NCBI RefSeq assembly: GCF_016858305.2
Contig: NZ_CP074436.1
Span: forward strand, 2,438,001-2,502,000
Source: Polaribacter sp. Q13
Lineage (GTDB): Bacteria > Bacteroidota > Bacteroidia > Flavobacteriales > Flavobacteriaceae
Direction: 5' to 3'
Length of the DNA stretch: 64,000 nt
Numbering within the stretch: the stretch's first letter is position 1; the number at the start of each line of letters is the position of its first letter. Positions 10,475-19,284 of the stretch are shown one piece after another. The position numbers and the translations under genes were made by a program. The notes under the pieces were generated by a model. That model was not told where the DNA came from. It was given only the letters and a program-made list of their open reading frames with translations, and searched no databases.

Positions 10475-11833
10475 TTAGTTTGTTACTTTAATTTCAACTC
10501 TTCTGTTGTTAGCTCTACCTGTTCTTGTAGTGTTAGAATCAACTGGATATTGAGATCCAAATCCTTTAGCTTCTAATCTAGAAGAAGAAACTCCGTTTTG
10601 CTCTAAATAACTTTCAACAGCTTTAGCTCTTTTTTCAGATAATCTTAAGTTAATAGCAGCTGAACCAGTGCTATCTGTATGACCTCCGATTGCAAAATTA
10701 GCTTTAGCATTCTTGTTCATTATTGCTACTACAGCATCTAATTGTTTAGTAACTCCTGCTTTAAAAGTAGATTTTCCTGAGTTAAATAAAATAGATTTAG
10801 CAGTAAAGTTAAGTACTTCAATATCTTTTTTAGTGATAACTAGTTCTGGACATCCTCCTTGAGAAGCAACACCTGCAACTTTAGGACATTTATCATCTTT
10901 ATCTAATACACCGTCTCCGTCAGAATCTGGCCAAGGACAACCTGAATTTGCAGCTGGTCCTGCAACAGAAGCACATTTATCATCTTTATCAACAACTCCA
11001 TCTCCGTCAGAATCTGGACAACCTTTATTTGCTTTTGTTCCTTTAGAATTAGGACACATATCATCTTTATCTGCAACTCCATCTCCGTCAGCATCTGGAC
11101 AACCATTCATAGCTGCTAAACCAGCAACATTAGGACAAGCATCATCAGAATCTTTTACTCCATCGCCATCAGCATCAGGACAACCATTGAATTCTTTTAA
11201 ACCTGCAACTTCTGGACAAGCATCTTCTTTGTCATATACTCCGTCACCATCTGTATCTGTTCCTCCAAATTTAATTACTAAACCTAAAGATGTTTGGTAA
11301 TGAGATCTTACATTATCAGAAAAACCTTTTTTAGTTCCTGTTTGAAAGTTTAATCCTAAGTTCTCATTAAACCAAGTATTAAAACCAAGACCAACATTAA
11401 GCATTCCTTCTCCAGTAGAATCTACAGAAGTATAACCTCCACCTAAATATACATAAGGATCAAACCAACCTGTTTGACCTACTAAGTTGTTTACATCATA
11501 CTTTACAATTGCATCTACAGCCCAATAAAGAAAATCTACAGCATCATCACTATTCTTATACTTCTCAATTTTATTTAAAGACCCTGCTAATTGTAAAGAA
11601 AAACCTTTATCTAAATATTTTTCTCCAGTAATTCTAGAAATAGATGGTAAAATATTCCAATCACCATTTCCTACTAAATCTTCTAGTTGATCACTAAAAT
11701 CATCACCATTGTAAAAATCTACTACGTTTACACCAAAACCTACAACCCACGGGTTATTTTCATCTTGTGCGTTTACGTTACCAACTGTTACCAACGTAAA
11801 CAAAGCTATCACAGCTATTTTTAATCGTTTCAT
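10475..11833 (-). CDS. OmpA-family outer-membrane protein with thrombospondin-3 repeats
   Basis: About 452 residues from the ATG at 11833 ([22 protein letters not shown], a signal peptide); an upstream TTG is less likely. An N-terminal beta-barrel-like domain (to about residue 195) is followed by five Ca2+-binding TSP3 repeats (D-x-DGDGVxDxxDxCP pattern, about 195-330) and a C-terminal OmpA peptidoglycan-binding domain ([34 protein letters not shown]). It links outer membrane and peptidoglycan. A perfect consensus promoter precedes it, so high expression is likely. Confidence 0.93.
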   Translation of the reverse strand: MKRLKIAVIALFTLVTVGNVNAQDENNPWVVGFGVNVVDFYNGDDFSDQLEDLVGNGDWNILPSISRITGEKYLDKGFSLQLAGSLNKIEKYKNSDDAVDFLYWAVDAIVKYDVNNLVGQTGWFDPYVYLGGGYTSVDSTGEGMLNVGLGFNTWFNENLGLNFQTGTKKGFSDNVRSHYQTSLGLVIKFGGTDTDGDGVYDKEDACPEVAGLKEFNGCPDADGDGVKDSDDACPNVAGLAAMNGCPDADGDGVADKDDMCPNSKGTKANKGCPDSDGDGVVDKDDKCASVAGPAANSGCPWPDSDGDGVLDKDDKCPKVAGVASQGGCPELVITKKDIEVLNFTAKSILFNSGKSTFKAGVTKQLDAVVAIMNKNAKANFAIGGHTDSTGSAAINLRLSEKRAKAVESYLEQNGVSSSRLEAKGFGSQYPVDSNTTRTGRANNRRVEIKVTN

Positions 11834-11872
11834 TATCAAATTTTTAAATTAAAAGTTCGTTATTATAATACG

Positions 11873-11903
11873 CAAAAGTAAACCCTTAAAACGTATCTAC
11901 AAA
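11873..11903 (-). promoter_or_regulatory. Consensus Bacteroidota promoter of the ompA-like gene
   Basis: On the minus strand, TTTG (11903-11900), exactly 19 nt, then TACTTTTG (11880-11873). This matches both the -33 and -7 elements of the primary sigma factor of Bacteroidota. The start codon is 39 bp downstream. Confidence 0.8.
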
Positions 11904-12120
11904 GACAAATCTACAAAATATTATTAAAACAACAGTCTATATCAATTCTAAAGAATACGTATTACTTTCACTACATCTACTAAAGTTAGAACAACATTAT
12001 TTTAAAACCTTTCACTTATAAGCAACAAGTAACTGAAGTCTTACGCATCACTTTTTATTTAATAAAAGCTAAAGACAAGACTAATTTAAATTCCTTTACT
12101 AGAAATCAATTTATATTTAA

Positions 12121-15100
12121 TTATACTTCAACCACCTCAATTTTATCATTTATATAAATTAGCAATTTTTTATCAACTTTAAAATTCATAGACTTTAAAG
12201 TTCTTTCATATTTTAATAGCTGTTGATGATATTCTGAAGAAGGACTCCCTGTCTTGTAATCAATAATAACAATTTCATTTTTATCCGTAAAAACTAACCT
12301 ATCTGGAATTATAATCTGATTATCCACATCAACAATTTCTCTTTCATTGAAAACAGTAACGTTATCAGAAAAATACATTGTCAATTTTGGGTGATTCACA
12401 ACCTTTTGAATACTTGTTTTAATGAATACTCTTTGATCATCATCTAAAACTCCTTGTTGATAAAACAATTCCACCACATTATCTACATTATTTGCAGTGA
12501 TAATTTTAGCTAAAATTTCGTGTAATAAGTTCCCAAAATCAATTGCTTTTCCTTGCTCTGTATTCCATAATTTTGAAGAATTTGCTAACAAAACTATATT
12601 ATGCTCTTGCCAAGGAGTTGAAATAAATTGCTCATGAATCTCGGCAACGGAACTTTCTTTTTCTCTTTTACTAACCCTAGCTTTATCTCCAAAAGAATAC
12701 TCTAAAACCTCATCATTCCATTGGCTTTGTTGTTTTAAGTAATTGATAAAAATACCTGAATAAAAATTAGTATTCTCTTCTCCTTTAGATGATATTTTTT
12801 TATCTGTAATAATATGTAATTGTTCTACCGCTCTTGTTAGAGTAACATATAGCAAATTAAAATTATCTAATTCTAACTCCTCTCTTTGTTTATTATAAAT
12901 ATCTAAACCTCTAGCACTTACAATACTTAAACTTTTACTATAATCTACCAACAACTCACCGAAGCCTTCATAAGATTCTGGTAATTCATTTAACCACGAT
13001 TTTGGTTTTATTTGTCGATAAATATCTACATCACAAGGAAAAATAACCACTGGAAATTCTAATCCTTTCGACTTATGAATTGTCATAATCTGAACAGCAC
13101 CAGCACTTTCTGGTGCCACAATACTTAATCGTTCTTTTTTAAGTTCCCAAAACTCTAAAAACTCACCAACATCGGTTCCATTTCTTTGTTGTTCTAAAAC
13201 AACATCTAAAAAAAACTGAATATAGGCATCCGACGAATTTATCAGATTAAAACCTCTTATAATTTCTTCTATTTTCTCATAAAATGGCAATTGATGAAAT
13301 AATGACGCTTCAAATGAAACCCCATATTTTTTTAAAGATTCTAAAATAGTTTGATTATCTGCTTTTGCAAATTCATTAAAAAAGACATGTTTCGGATTTT
13401 CAATTTCTAAATGTTGATGTAAAAAATATAACATTTCAAAACGAGTTTCCTCATCACTTGGGTTTTGTAAAACTTTTAAAACATCAACAATAAAAGTAAC
13501 TTTAGCACTATTTTTAAGCAATAAGGTTTCTGATGAAACGATATCAATTCCTTTTTCTGATAAATAATTTGCAACTGCAACTCCATCTTTCCTTGTACGA
13601 GTTAACACGCAAATTTCGCTTAAAGAGAAACTTTCTTTTAATTGAAGAATTTTCTCTAAAACTTTCTGTGGATATTTTACTTTCTCTAGTTCTTTATCTT
13701 CGTTTTTCTCAAGGAAGGTCAACGAAACTAAACCACCTTTTTTAGAATTTTCAATTTGTTTATTTCCTTCTATAAAAATATTTTTATATGATTCGTTTTG
13801 AATGAAATTTGCCGTATGCTGAAAAAACGAATTATTAAAATTGATAACTTCGGAACAACTCCTAAAATTGGTCTCTAAGTTTTTAATTTCTTTAGAAACA
13901 TGAAAAGGGTTTGCCCTATCTGAACCTAACTCTATAAACTGTTCTGCTTTTCCTCCACGCCATCTATAAATAGCTTGTTTTCCATCGCCAACCAACAACA
14001 AATTACTATTTTCTTGCGCTAATGTATTGTCTATTAGCGGCACTAAATTCTGCCATTGCAACACAGAAGTATCTTGCATTTCATCAATAAAATAATGCTG
14101 AAAACGTTGCCCAATTCTTTCGTAAATAAAAGGAGCTGGTTGATCTTTTATATTATCAGATATTAATTGATTAAATTCTGCATTTAACCGAATATTATTA
14201 TCTTCTTTTATATTCTCTAACTCTGAATTGATATTATTTAAAACCGCTAAAGGAATAATGCTTTTCAACGCCAATTTATTCATAGAGAATTGCTGATAAA
14301 TTAATTCTGCCTCGTTAAATAAGCGAACAATATCGGGAACAATTTGATCTATAGAAGCTGCAACAAACTCTGCAGTAGATTTTGAATAATATTGATTATT
14401 CTCTATCGCTTTTTTTATCGTTTCACTCCGTTTGATAAAATCGATATTAACAGATTTTACACTTAAATCTGCGAAGAATTTAGGAATGGTTCCGCGCATA
14501 AAATTCTTATGCTCTAAATCGTTATTTTCTATCAACTGAAGACATTCTTCCCCGATTTTTATAATCGATTCCTTTAATTCTTTTTGCTGATTGTATAGTT
14601 TTGTCTTTAAGTTTGTAAAATCTTCTAATTTTTTATCCGCAAGACTTCTAAAATGTTGTACATCATCTTCATTTAATAAGATTCTTGCAAATTCGCTTAA
14701 ATCTCTAGAAATATCCCAAGATTTATCATCATCTGTTTTATCTAAAGAATAATCTATTAAAAGGTTTGTTAGTTTTTTATCGGTTCCTATTTTAGAAATT
14801 AAAACATCTACTGCTTCATTTAAAAGAGAAACGGCATCCATTTCTACTTCAAAATTAAGTGACAAACCCAAATCGAAAGCGAAATTTTTAATAATTTTAT
14901 GAGTAAAACTATCAATTGTAGTAATAGAAAAAGCAGAGTAATTTTTTAAAATTGCATCTAAAATCTTCTTACTTCTTTCCTGAATTATTGCTTTATCTAT
15001 CGTTATTTCATCAACAATAATATTGAGTAGGTCATTCTCTTTACCATCAGCAAAGTCTTCTAAACTAGACAAAACACGCTCTTTCATCTCACCAGCTGCT

Positions 15101-15249
15101 TTGTTGGTAAACGTAATTGCTAGTATTTTCTGAAACGAAAAAATATCATCAGAAGTTAATAAAACTTTTATATATTCTTTTACAAGTGTAAAGGTTTTAC
15201 CACTTCCTGCAGAAGCGTTATAAACTTGAAAGGTAGATGTATTTTGCAC
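12121..15249 (-). CDS. UvrD-family helicase with C-terminal PD-(D/E)XK nuclease (AddA/RecB-like)
   Basis: 1042 residues. Superfamily 1A helicase motifs in order: Walker A ASAGSGKTFTLV (residues 12-23), AITFTNKAAGEMKERV (Ia), DEMQDTSVLQW (II), GDGKQAIYRWRGG (III), NFRSC (IV), TIHKSKGLEFPVV (V) and LLYVTLTRA (VI). A C-terminal nuclease has PDRLVF (about 982-987) and IIDYKTG (about 995-1001). It probably resects double-strand breaks for RecA loading, as in AddAB. The partner AddB is not in the window. Translation starts at GTG (15249); an in-frame stop lies just upstream and no early ATG exists. Confidence 0.9.
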   Translation of the reverse strand: MQNTSTFQVYNASAGSGKTFTLVKEYIKVLLTSDDIFSFQKILAITFTNKAAGEMKERVLSSLEDFADGKENDLLNIIVDEITIDKAIIQERSKKILDAILKNYSAFSITTIDSFTHKIIKNFAFDLGLSLNFEVEMDAVSLLNEAVDVLISKIGTDKKLTNLLIDYSLDKTDDDKSWDISRDLSEFARILLNEDDVQHFRSLADKKLEDFTNLKTKLYNQQKELKESIIKIGEECLQLIENNDLEHKNFMRGTIPKFFADLSVKSVNIDFIKRSETIKKAIENNQYYSKSTAEFVAASIDQIVPDIVRLFNEAELIYQQFSMNKLALKSIIPLAVLNNINSELENIKEDNNIRLNAEFNQLISDNIKDQPAPFIYERIGQRFQHYFIDEMQDTSVLQWQNLVPLIDNTLAQENSNLLLVGDGKQAIYRWRGGKAEQFIELGSDRANPFHVSKEIKNLETNFRSCSEVINFNNSFFQHTANFIQNESYKNIFIEGNKQIENSKKGGLVSLTFLEKNEDKELEKVKYPQKVLEKILQLKESFSLSEICVLTRTRKDGVAVANYLSEKGIDIVSSETLLLKNSAKVTFIVDVLKVLQNPSDEETRFEMLYFLHQHLEIENPKHVFFNEFAKADNQTILESLKKYGVSFEASLFHQLPFYEKIEEIIRGFNLINSSDAYIQFFLDVVLEQQRNGTDVGEFLEFWELKKERLSIVAPESAGAVQIMTIHKSKGLEFPVVIFPCDVDIYRQIKPKSWLNELPESYEGFGELLVDYSKSLSIVSARGLDIYNKQREELELDNFNLLYVTLTRAVEQLHIITDKKISSKGEENTNFYSGIFINYLKQQSQWNDEVLEYSFGDKARVSKREKESSVAEIHEQFISTPWQEHNIVLLANSSKLWNTEQGKAIDFGNLLHEILAKIITANNVDNVVELFYQQGVLDDDQRVFIKTSIQKVVNHPKLTMYFSDNVTVFNEREIVDVDNQIIIPDRLVFTDKNEIVIIDYKTGSPSSEYHQQLLKYERTLKSMNFKVDKKLLIYINDKIEVVEV

Positions 15250-15270
15250 AATTTATTTTACTGCAAAATA

Positions 15271-15278
15271 CAAAATTA
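15271..15278 (-). promoter_or_regulatory. Helicase-nuclease gene -7 element
   Basis: TAATTTTG on the minus strand (TAnnTTTG), 21 bp before the GTG start. Single-element match only. Confidence 0.4.
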
Positions 15279-15321
15279 TGTATTTAAATTTGTCTTAATT
15301 ATTGGTTTTATTTTTAATAGA

Positions 15322-16740
15322 CTAGCTAAAAATCCTCCAAATTTGAGCAACTAAAAAAGTAATTATAAAACCAGCTATAACCGGTAGAATCGTAGCAACA
15401 ATTGTCCATTTTTTACTTTTTGTTTCTTTATAAATGGTATAAATCGTTGTACTACATGGATTGTGTAACAAGCTAAACAACATTACGTTTATCGCTGTTA
15501 ATAGCGTCCATCCACCACTTCTTAAAATATCTCCAGTAGCAGTTACAGAATCTAACTCAAACATCACTCCTGCGCCTGCTCCTCCGGCCACTCCTGTTAC
15601 CATAACAGTTAACATTAATATAGAAGGAATTACAATTTCATTGGCAGGAATTGCTACAATATATGCTAATAAAATAACACCATTTAACCCTATTAAGAAT
15701 CCAAATCCATCTAAAGAATTAATTAAATGTACAGCTATGCTTTCATCACCTATAAAAACATTAGAAACCAACCATATTACCGCTCCCGCTGGTGCAGCAA
15801 ATACAACAGCTCTCCATAAAACAATTAATGTTCTATCTATTAAAGAGGTGTAAATGGTTTTCCAAAACATCGGGGCTCTATAAGGAGGAAGCTCTAAATT
15901 AAAAGTTGAAACTTCTCCCTTTAAAACTGTCTTAGACAATGCCCAAGAAAAGAAAAACATAAAAAACATTCCTAAAACAGCAATTCCAACTACAGCAACC
16001 AAAGAAACAATACTTGAATATGTAGAAGGTACAACAGCTCCAATAAAAATCGTTGCTAACAAAATTTGAGTTGGCCAACGTCCATTACACAAAGAAAAAT
16101 TATTAGTAATAATAGCAATTAATCGTTCTCTAGGACTATCTATAATTCTAGTCGCCACAACTCCAGCGGCATTACAACCAAAACCCATTGTCATTGTTAA
16201 AGCTTGCTTACCATGTGCTCCAGATTTTTTAAAAAGTGAATCCATATTAAAAGCAACTCTTGGCAAATACCCAAAATCTTCTAACAAGGTAAATAACGGA
16301 AAAAAGATGGCCATTGGCGGCAACATTACTGCAATTACCCATGCAACAGCTAAATAAACACCATCAATTAAAAACCCAGACAACCACCAAGGAAAATTTA
16401 AGAATGCTGCTCCTTCTTTTAATAAAGGATGAATGGTATCTAACAATAAACCAGACAACATTGACGACGGATAATTTGCCCCAATAATAGTTAACCAAAG
16501 CACCAATCCTAATAATAAAAGCATAATTGGAAAACCCCAAATTCTACTAGTAACTATTTTATCTATTTTCCCATTTAAATAAAAAGCCCCCTTTTTATCA
16601 TCTTTTACAACTGTTTTTTCAACAATTTTAGAGGCATCAGCATAAATTGCTTCCGTTAGATTATCATGAAAATCATCGCCAATTTGCCAACGTAATTCGT
16701 TAGACAACTCTATAATTTTATCAATGTTTTTTGTTCCCAT
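15322..16740 (-). CDS. feoB: FeoB membrane (permease) half
   Basis: About 472 residues from the ATG at 16740. Polytopic inner-membrane part of the ferrous-iron transporter. It starts with the remaining linker ([22 protein letters not shown]) and is followed by about ten helices with two Gate domains. Recognisable motifs are [36 protein letters not shown] (the Cys in the pore region) and [13 protein letters not shown]. Its frame is continuous with the upstream GTPase half except for a single TAA. It restarts at ATG nine bases after that stop. It is either a natural two-piece FeoB or a nonsense-interrupted gene. Confidence 0.88.
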   Translation of the reverse strand: MGTKNIDKIIELSNELRWQIGDDFHDNLTEAIYADASKIVEKTVVKDDKKGAFYLNGKIDKIVTSRIWGFPIMLLLLGLVLWLTIIGANYPSSMLSGLLLDTIHPLLKEGAAFLNFPWWLSGFLIDGVYLAVAWVIAVMLPPMAIFFPLFTLLEDFGYLPRVAFNMDSLFKKSGAHGKQALTMTMGFGCNAAGVVATRIIDSPRERLIAIITNNFSLCNGRWPTQILLATIFIGAVVPSTYSSIVSLVAVVGIAVLGMFFMFFFSWALSKTVLKGEVSTFNLELPPYRAPMFWKTIYTSLIDRTLIVLWRAVVFAAPAGAVIWLVSNVFIGDESIAVHLINSLDGFGFLIGLNGVILLAYIVAIPANEIVIPSILMLTVMVTGVAGGAGAGVMFELDSVTATGDILRSGGWTLLTAINVMLFSLLHNPCSTTIYTIYKETKSKKWTIVATILPVIAGFIITFLVAQIWRIFS

Positions 16741-16749
16741 TCTTTTCAA

Positions 16750-17514
16750 TTAAATAAAATCACCTGTTTTTAAGGCATCCAAAATATGTGCATCTCCTTC
16801 TAAAACTCGAAAAGCTAACCACCTGCTATTAGAAACATTTGGGTACTCTTCTTTAATAGCTGCACTTAATTTCTGCACAGCATCTTCTACATGTTTAGGA
16901 ATGCTTTTTATTTTATAAGGTTTACAAACTATTTTTCCGTTTGCTAAATCACTAATTGCAGCAATTAATTCTGGAATCCCTTCTTTAGATCTTGCACTCG
17001 TAGGCACAACCGGAATTCCTAATTCTCTAGACAAACTTCTGTAATCTATATTAATATTATTTTTTTCTGCCTCATCCATTAAGTTTAGACACAAAACTGC
17101 ATTCGAAGAAATCTCTAAAATTTGCAGTACCAAGTTTAAATTTCGTTCTAGTCTACTTGCATCAACAACTATTACCGTTAATGTTGGTTTACCAAAAAGA
17201 ATAAAATTCCTAGCAACTTCTTCATCTTCAGATCTTGACATCAAAGAATAGGTACCTGGTAAATCTATTAATTTAAATTTTTGTTGTTGATATTCAAATG
17301 CGCCTTCTGCTCTTGTTACTGTTTTTCCTGGCCAGTTCCCGGTATGCTGCCTTAAACCAGTTAACGCATTAAAAACAGTACTTTTTCCTGTATTAGGGTT
17401 TCCTGCCAATGCAATTACAAAGTCTACATTTTCAGTATCTACTCCTAATTTTTTAACTCCATCTAAAGTATGATGTGCACACGTGTCACAAGCCGATTTT
17501 GTTGCTGTTTTCAT
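16750..17514 (-). CDS. feoB: FeoB GTPase half
   Basis: 254 residues. A Cys/His-rich N-terminus (CDTCAHH, residues 8-14) may bind metal. The FeoB G domain follows with G1 GNPNTGKST (about 38-46), G3 DLPGTYSL, G4 NLMDE and the G5-like SARSKEG, then the start of the helical domain to RWLAFRVLEGD. Intact single-chain FeoB would be about 730 residues; here a TAA at 16752-16750 ends the chain in the linker before the membrane half, in the same frame. It begins 3 bp after the DtxR-FeoA gene, so it belongs to one operon with the iron regulators. Confidence 0.88.
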   Translation of the reverse strand: MKTATKSACDTCAHHTLDGVKKLGVDTENVDFVIALAGNPNTGKSTVFNALTGLRQHTGNWPGKTVTRAEGAFEYQQQKFKLIDLPGTYSLMSRSEDEEVARNFILFGKPTLTVIVVDASRLERNLNLVLQILEISSNAVLCLNLMDEAEKNNINIDYRSLSRELGIPVVPTSARSKEGIPELIAAISDLANGKIVCKPYKIKSIPKHVEDAVQKLSAAIKEEYPNVSNSRWLAFRVLEGDAHILDALKTGDFI

Positions 17515-17517
17515 TTT

Positions 17518-18528
17518 TTATGCTTTGGTAATTAAAATTTTAACCGCCTGATCCTTTCTCAAAGCGATGGCTGTTCCTTTAATTAAAAATGCTTTTGGAT
17601 CTCCTAACGGGTTTAACAGATCTATACTAACCGTTGCTCCTTTTACAAAACCTAAATCTAATAATCTTCGTCTATTTTCTCCTCTACATTCCTTAGAAAC
17701 ACCAATAATTGTTGCTTTTTGGTTACTTTTTAAATTTGATAGACGCAGCGTATCTTTTTCTATTACATCTGCTTTGTCTAAAGAAATCACCGTAATATTT
17801 TTTGCTACTATTGGAGGTAATACAAATTGCTCTCCTTCAGATTCAAAAACAATGCGATTTTCACTTATTTCTTTCATATAAACCTGAGAATGTAAATGAA
17901 TATGTTTTGCTAAAATTTGTTTATAAATACTTGTAGGCTCATCTTCTATATGAATAATTTTCCCAAAATTTAAAATAGGTAAATCTGCAAGTAGCATTCC
18001 TTTTTTCTCAGGAACCTTACCTGTCTTTGTTGGTATTGGATCCCCATGCGGATCGTATCTTGGGTTTCCTAAAAGCGTAGACAAATCTTCTACTTCTTCA
18101 CCTGATAACTCATGTTCTTTTTTCTCTGCCCTACTGTGCCATTCTGTTTTATGAAAACCTGTTTTTTCTGATAAATATTTTTCCCATAAACGATGCGCCC
18201 TCACAATTCTTAACGCATACTCATCTCCGTCTTCGGTTAATGAAAAAAGTTCATGTTCTTTCTTTACCAATCCGGTTTCTAACATAGTATCAATACTTTC
18301 TAATAATAAACTATGACTAAAATCTAGTTCATTAAAAATAGTATTTATGGATGTTTTGGGATCATGATACAAAAGTTTTAAAACATCTTCAATAGCTGTT
18401 TTTTCTGTTTCTTTACGAGCTTTTAAATATTTAAAAAAGAATCCTTTTTTAGGATTAAAAATAAAATATAAGACTAAAATAACGCCAAAAAACACTAAAA
18501 GCGCTACTATTGGGTTGTAGGTATTCAT
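17518..18528 (-). CDS. Membrane-anchored DtxR-like / FeoA fusion protein
   Basis: 336 residues. One N-terminal membrane helix (about 8-26) precedes a winged-helix and metal-binding/dimerization region like DtxR/MntR (about 40-165; AHRLWEKYLSEKTGF, HSRAEKKEHELS, DPHGDPIPTKTG). The C-terminal SH3-like FeoA domain (about 260-335) has LRLSNLKSNQKATIIGVS, RRRLLDLGFVKGATV and GTAIALRK. FeoA normally binds FeoB, so this protein likely couples iron sensing to FeoB activity at the membrane. Whether it still binds DNA is unknown. The start overlaps the dtxR stop by four bases (ATGA). Confidence 0.88.
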   Translation of the reverse strand: MNTYNPIVALLVFFGVILVLYFIFNPKKGFFFKYLKARKETEKTAIEDVLKLLYHDPKTSINTIFNELDFSHSLLLESIDTMLETGLVKKEHELFSLTEDGDEYALRIVRAHRLWEKYLSEKTGFHKTEWHSRAEKKEHELSGEEVEDLSTLLGNPRYDPHGDPIPTKTGKVPEKKGMLLADLPILNFGKIIHIEDEPTSIYKQILAKHIHLHSQVYMKEISENRIVFESEGEQFVLPPIVAKNITVISLDKADVIEKDTLRLSNLKSNQKATIIGVSKECRGENRRRLLDLGFVKGATVSIDLLNPLGDPKAFLIKGTAIALRKDQAVKILITKA

Positions 18529-19181
18529 ATTTTTTTAATATATAAATTGTTAGCTATTTTGTTTGAAATTGATAATTTTTTATCATCAATCTTAATTGAA
18601 ACTGAATCATCAAAATCTTCTTTTTCGATTACAGTAAGTTGCTTTCCTAACGTAATTCCTTTTTTATCTAAGAATTTTAAAAATTCGGATGAAGAATCGT
18701 CTACACCAACACAAACTCCACTTTCGTTTTTTGACAATGTTGATAATAAACTTTTCTCGATTGTTTTTAAATTCCCTTCTTTATCCGGAATAGGATCTCC
18801 ATGAGGATCATGCGTTGGAAAACCTAAAAAGGCATCTAATTGTTCTATTAACTTTGGAGACTTAATATGTTCTAACTGCTCTGCAACATCATGTACTTCA
18901 TCCCAAGAAAAATTTAACTTATCTACAAGAAAAACTTCCCAAAGTCTGTGTTTACGTACAATATTTGCAGCAGTCTTCTTCCCTAAACCAGTTAATTTAA
19001 CTCCTTTATACTTTATATAGACAACAACTTCCTTTTCAGATAATTTTTTAATCATATCTGTAACAGAAGAAGCTTTTGTTTCTAATTTTTTAGCAATAGC
19101 ATTTGTACTGATTCCTTTATCAGCATCTAACTCTAAATGATAAATTGCTTTTAAATAATTTTCTTCTGAAAGCGTAAACAT
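18525..19181 (-). CDS. DtxR/MntR-family metal-dependent repressor
   Basis: 218 residues. The N-terminal winged helix (EENYLKAIYHLELDADKGISTNAIAKKLETKASSVTDM region, about 5-45) is followed by the dimerization/metal site (RKHRLWEVFL, HDVAEQLEHIKS with Glu and His ligands, DPHGDPIPDKEG) and a C-terminal FeoA/SH3-like domain. It is probably a Fe2+- or Mn2+-dependent repressor of this operon and of the divergent TonB receptor. The shared intergenic region holds a long palindrome of DtxR-box type. It is the first gene of the dtxR-feo operon. Confidence 0.93.
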   Translation of the reverse strand: MFTLSEENYLKAIYHLELDADKGISTNAIAKKLETKASSVTDMIKKLSEKEVVVYIKYKGVKLTGLGKKTAANIVRKHRLWEVFLVDKLNFSWDEVHDVAEQLEHIKSPKLIEQLDAFLGFPTHDPHGDPIPDKEGNLKTIEKSLLSTLSKNESGVCVGVDDSSSEFLKFLDKKGITLGKQLTVIEKEDFDDSVSIKIDDKKLSISNKIANNLYIKKI

Positions 19182-19198
19182 CTACAAATTTTATAATA

Positions 19199-19206
19199 CA
19201 AAGATA
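19199..19206 (-). promoter_or_regulatory. dtxR-feo operon -7 element
   Basis: TATCTTTG on the minus strand, 17 bp before the dtxR ATG. Its expected -33 zone falls inside the operator palindrome at 19222-19259. Confidence 0.6.
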
Positions 19207-19221
19207 TACTTTTTATTTTTA

Positions 19222-19259
19222 ATAAATATATTTTTAGTCTAATCTAAAAATATATTTAT
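19222..19259. promoter_or_regulatory. DtxR-type operator shared by dtxR-feo and the TonB receptor
   Basis: Perfect 16-bp inverted repeat around TCTAAT. The core reads TTTTTAGTCTAATCTAAAAA, similar to DtxR/MntR boxes (TTAG...CTAA symmetry). It covers the -33 zones of both divergent promoters and touches the -7 box of the TonB gene. The binding protein is inferred to be the adjacent DtxR. Confidence 0.75.
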
Positions 19260-19264
19260 ATTTG
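19257..19264 (+). promoter_or_regulatory. TonB-receptor gene -7 element
   Basis: TATATTTG, exact TAnnTTTG, overlapping the operator edge. TTAG lies exactly 19 nt upstream, three of four bases of the -33 TTTG. The start codon is 20 bp downstream. Confidence 0.65.
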
Positions 19265-19284
19265 ACGAAAATAAAATTAATAAG

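Noticed and set aside
10903..11106. 67-codon minus-strand frame inside the OmpA-like gene
   Set aside because: It is a frame shadow produced by the repeated TSP3 coding units.
15461..15853. 130-codon plus-strand frame opposite feoB
   Set aside because: It is antisense to well-supported FeoB membrane helices and has a low-complexity composition typical of shadows.
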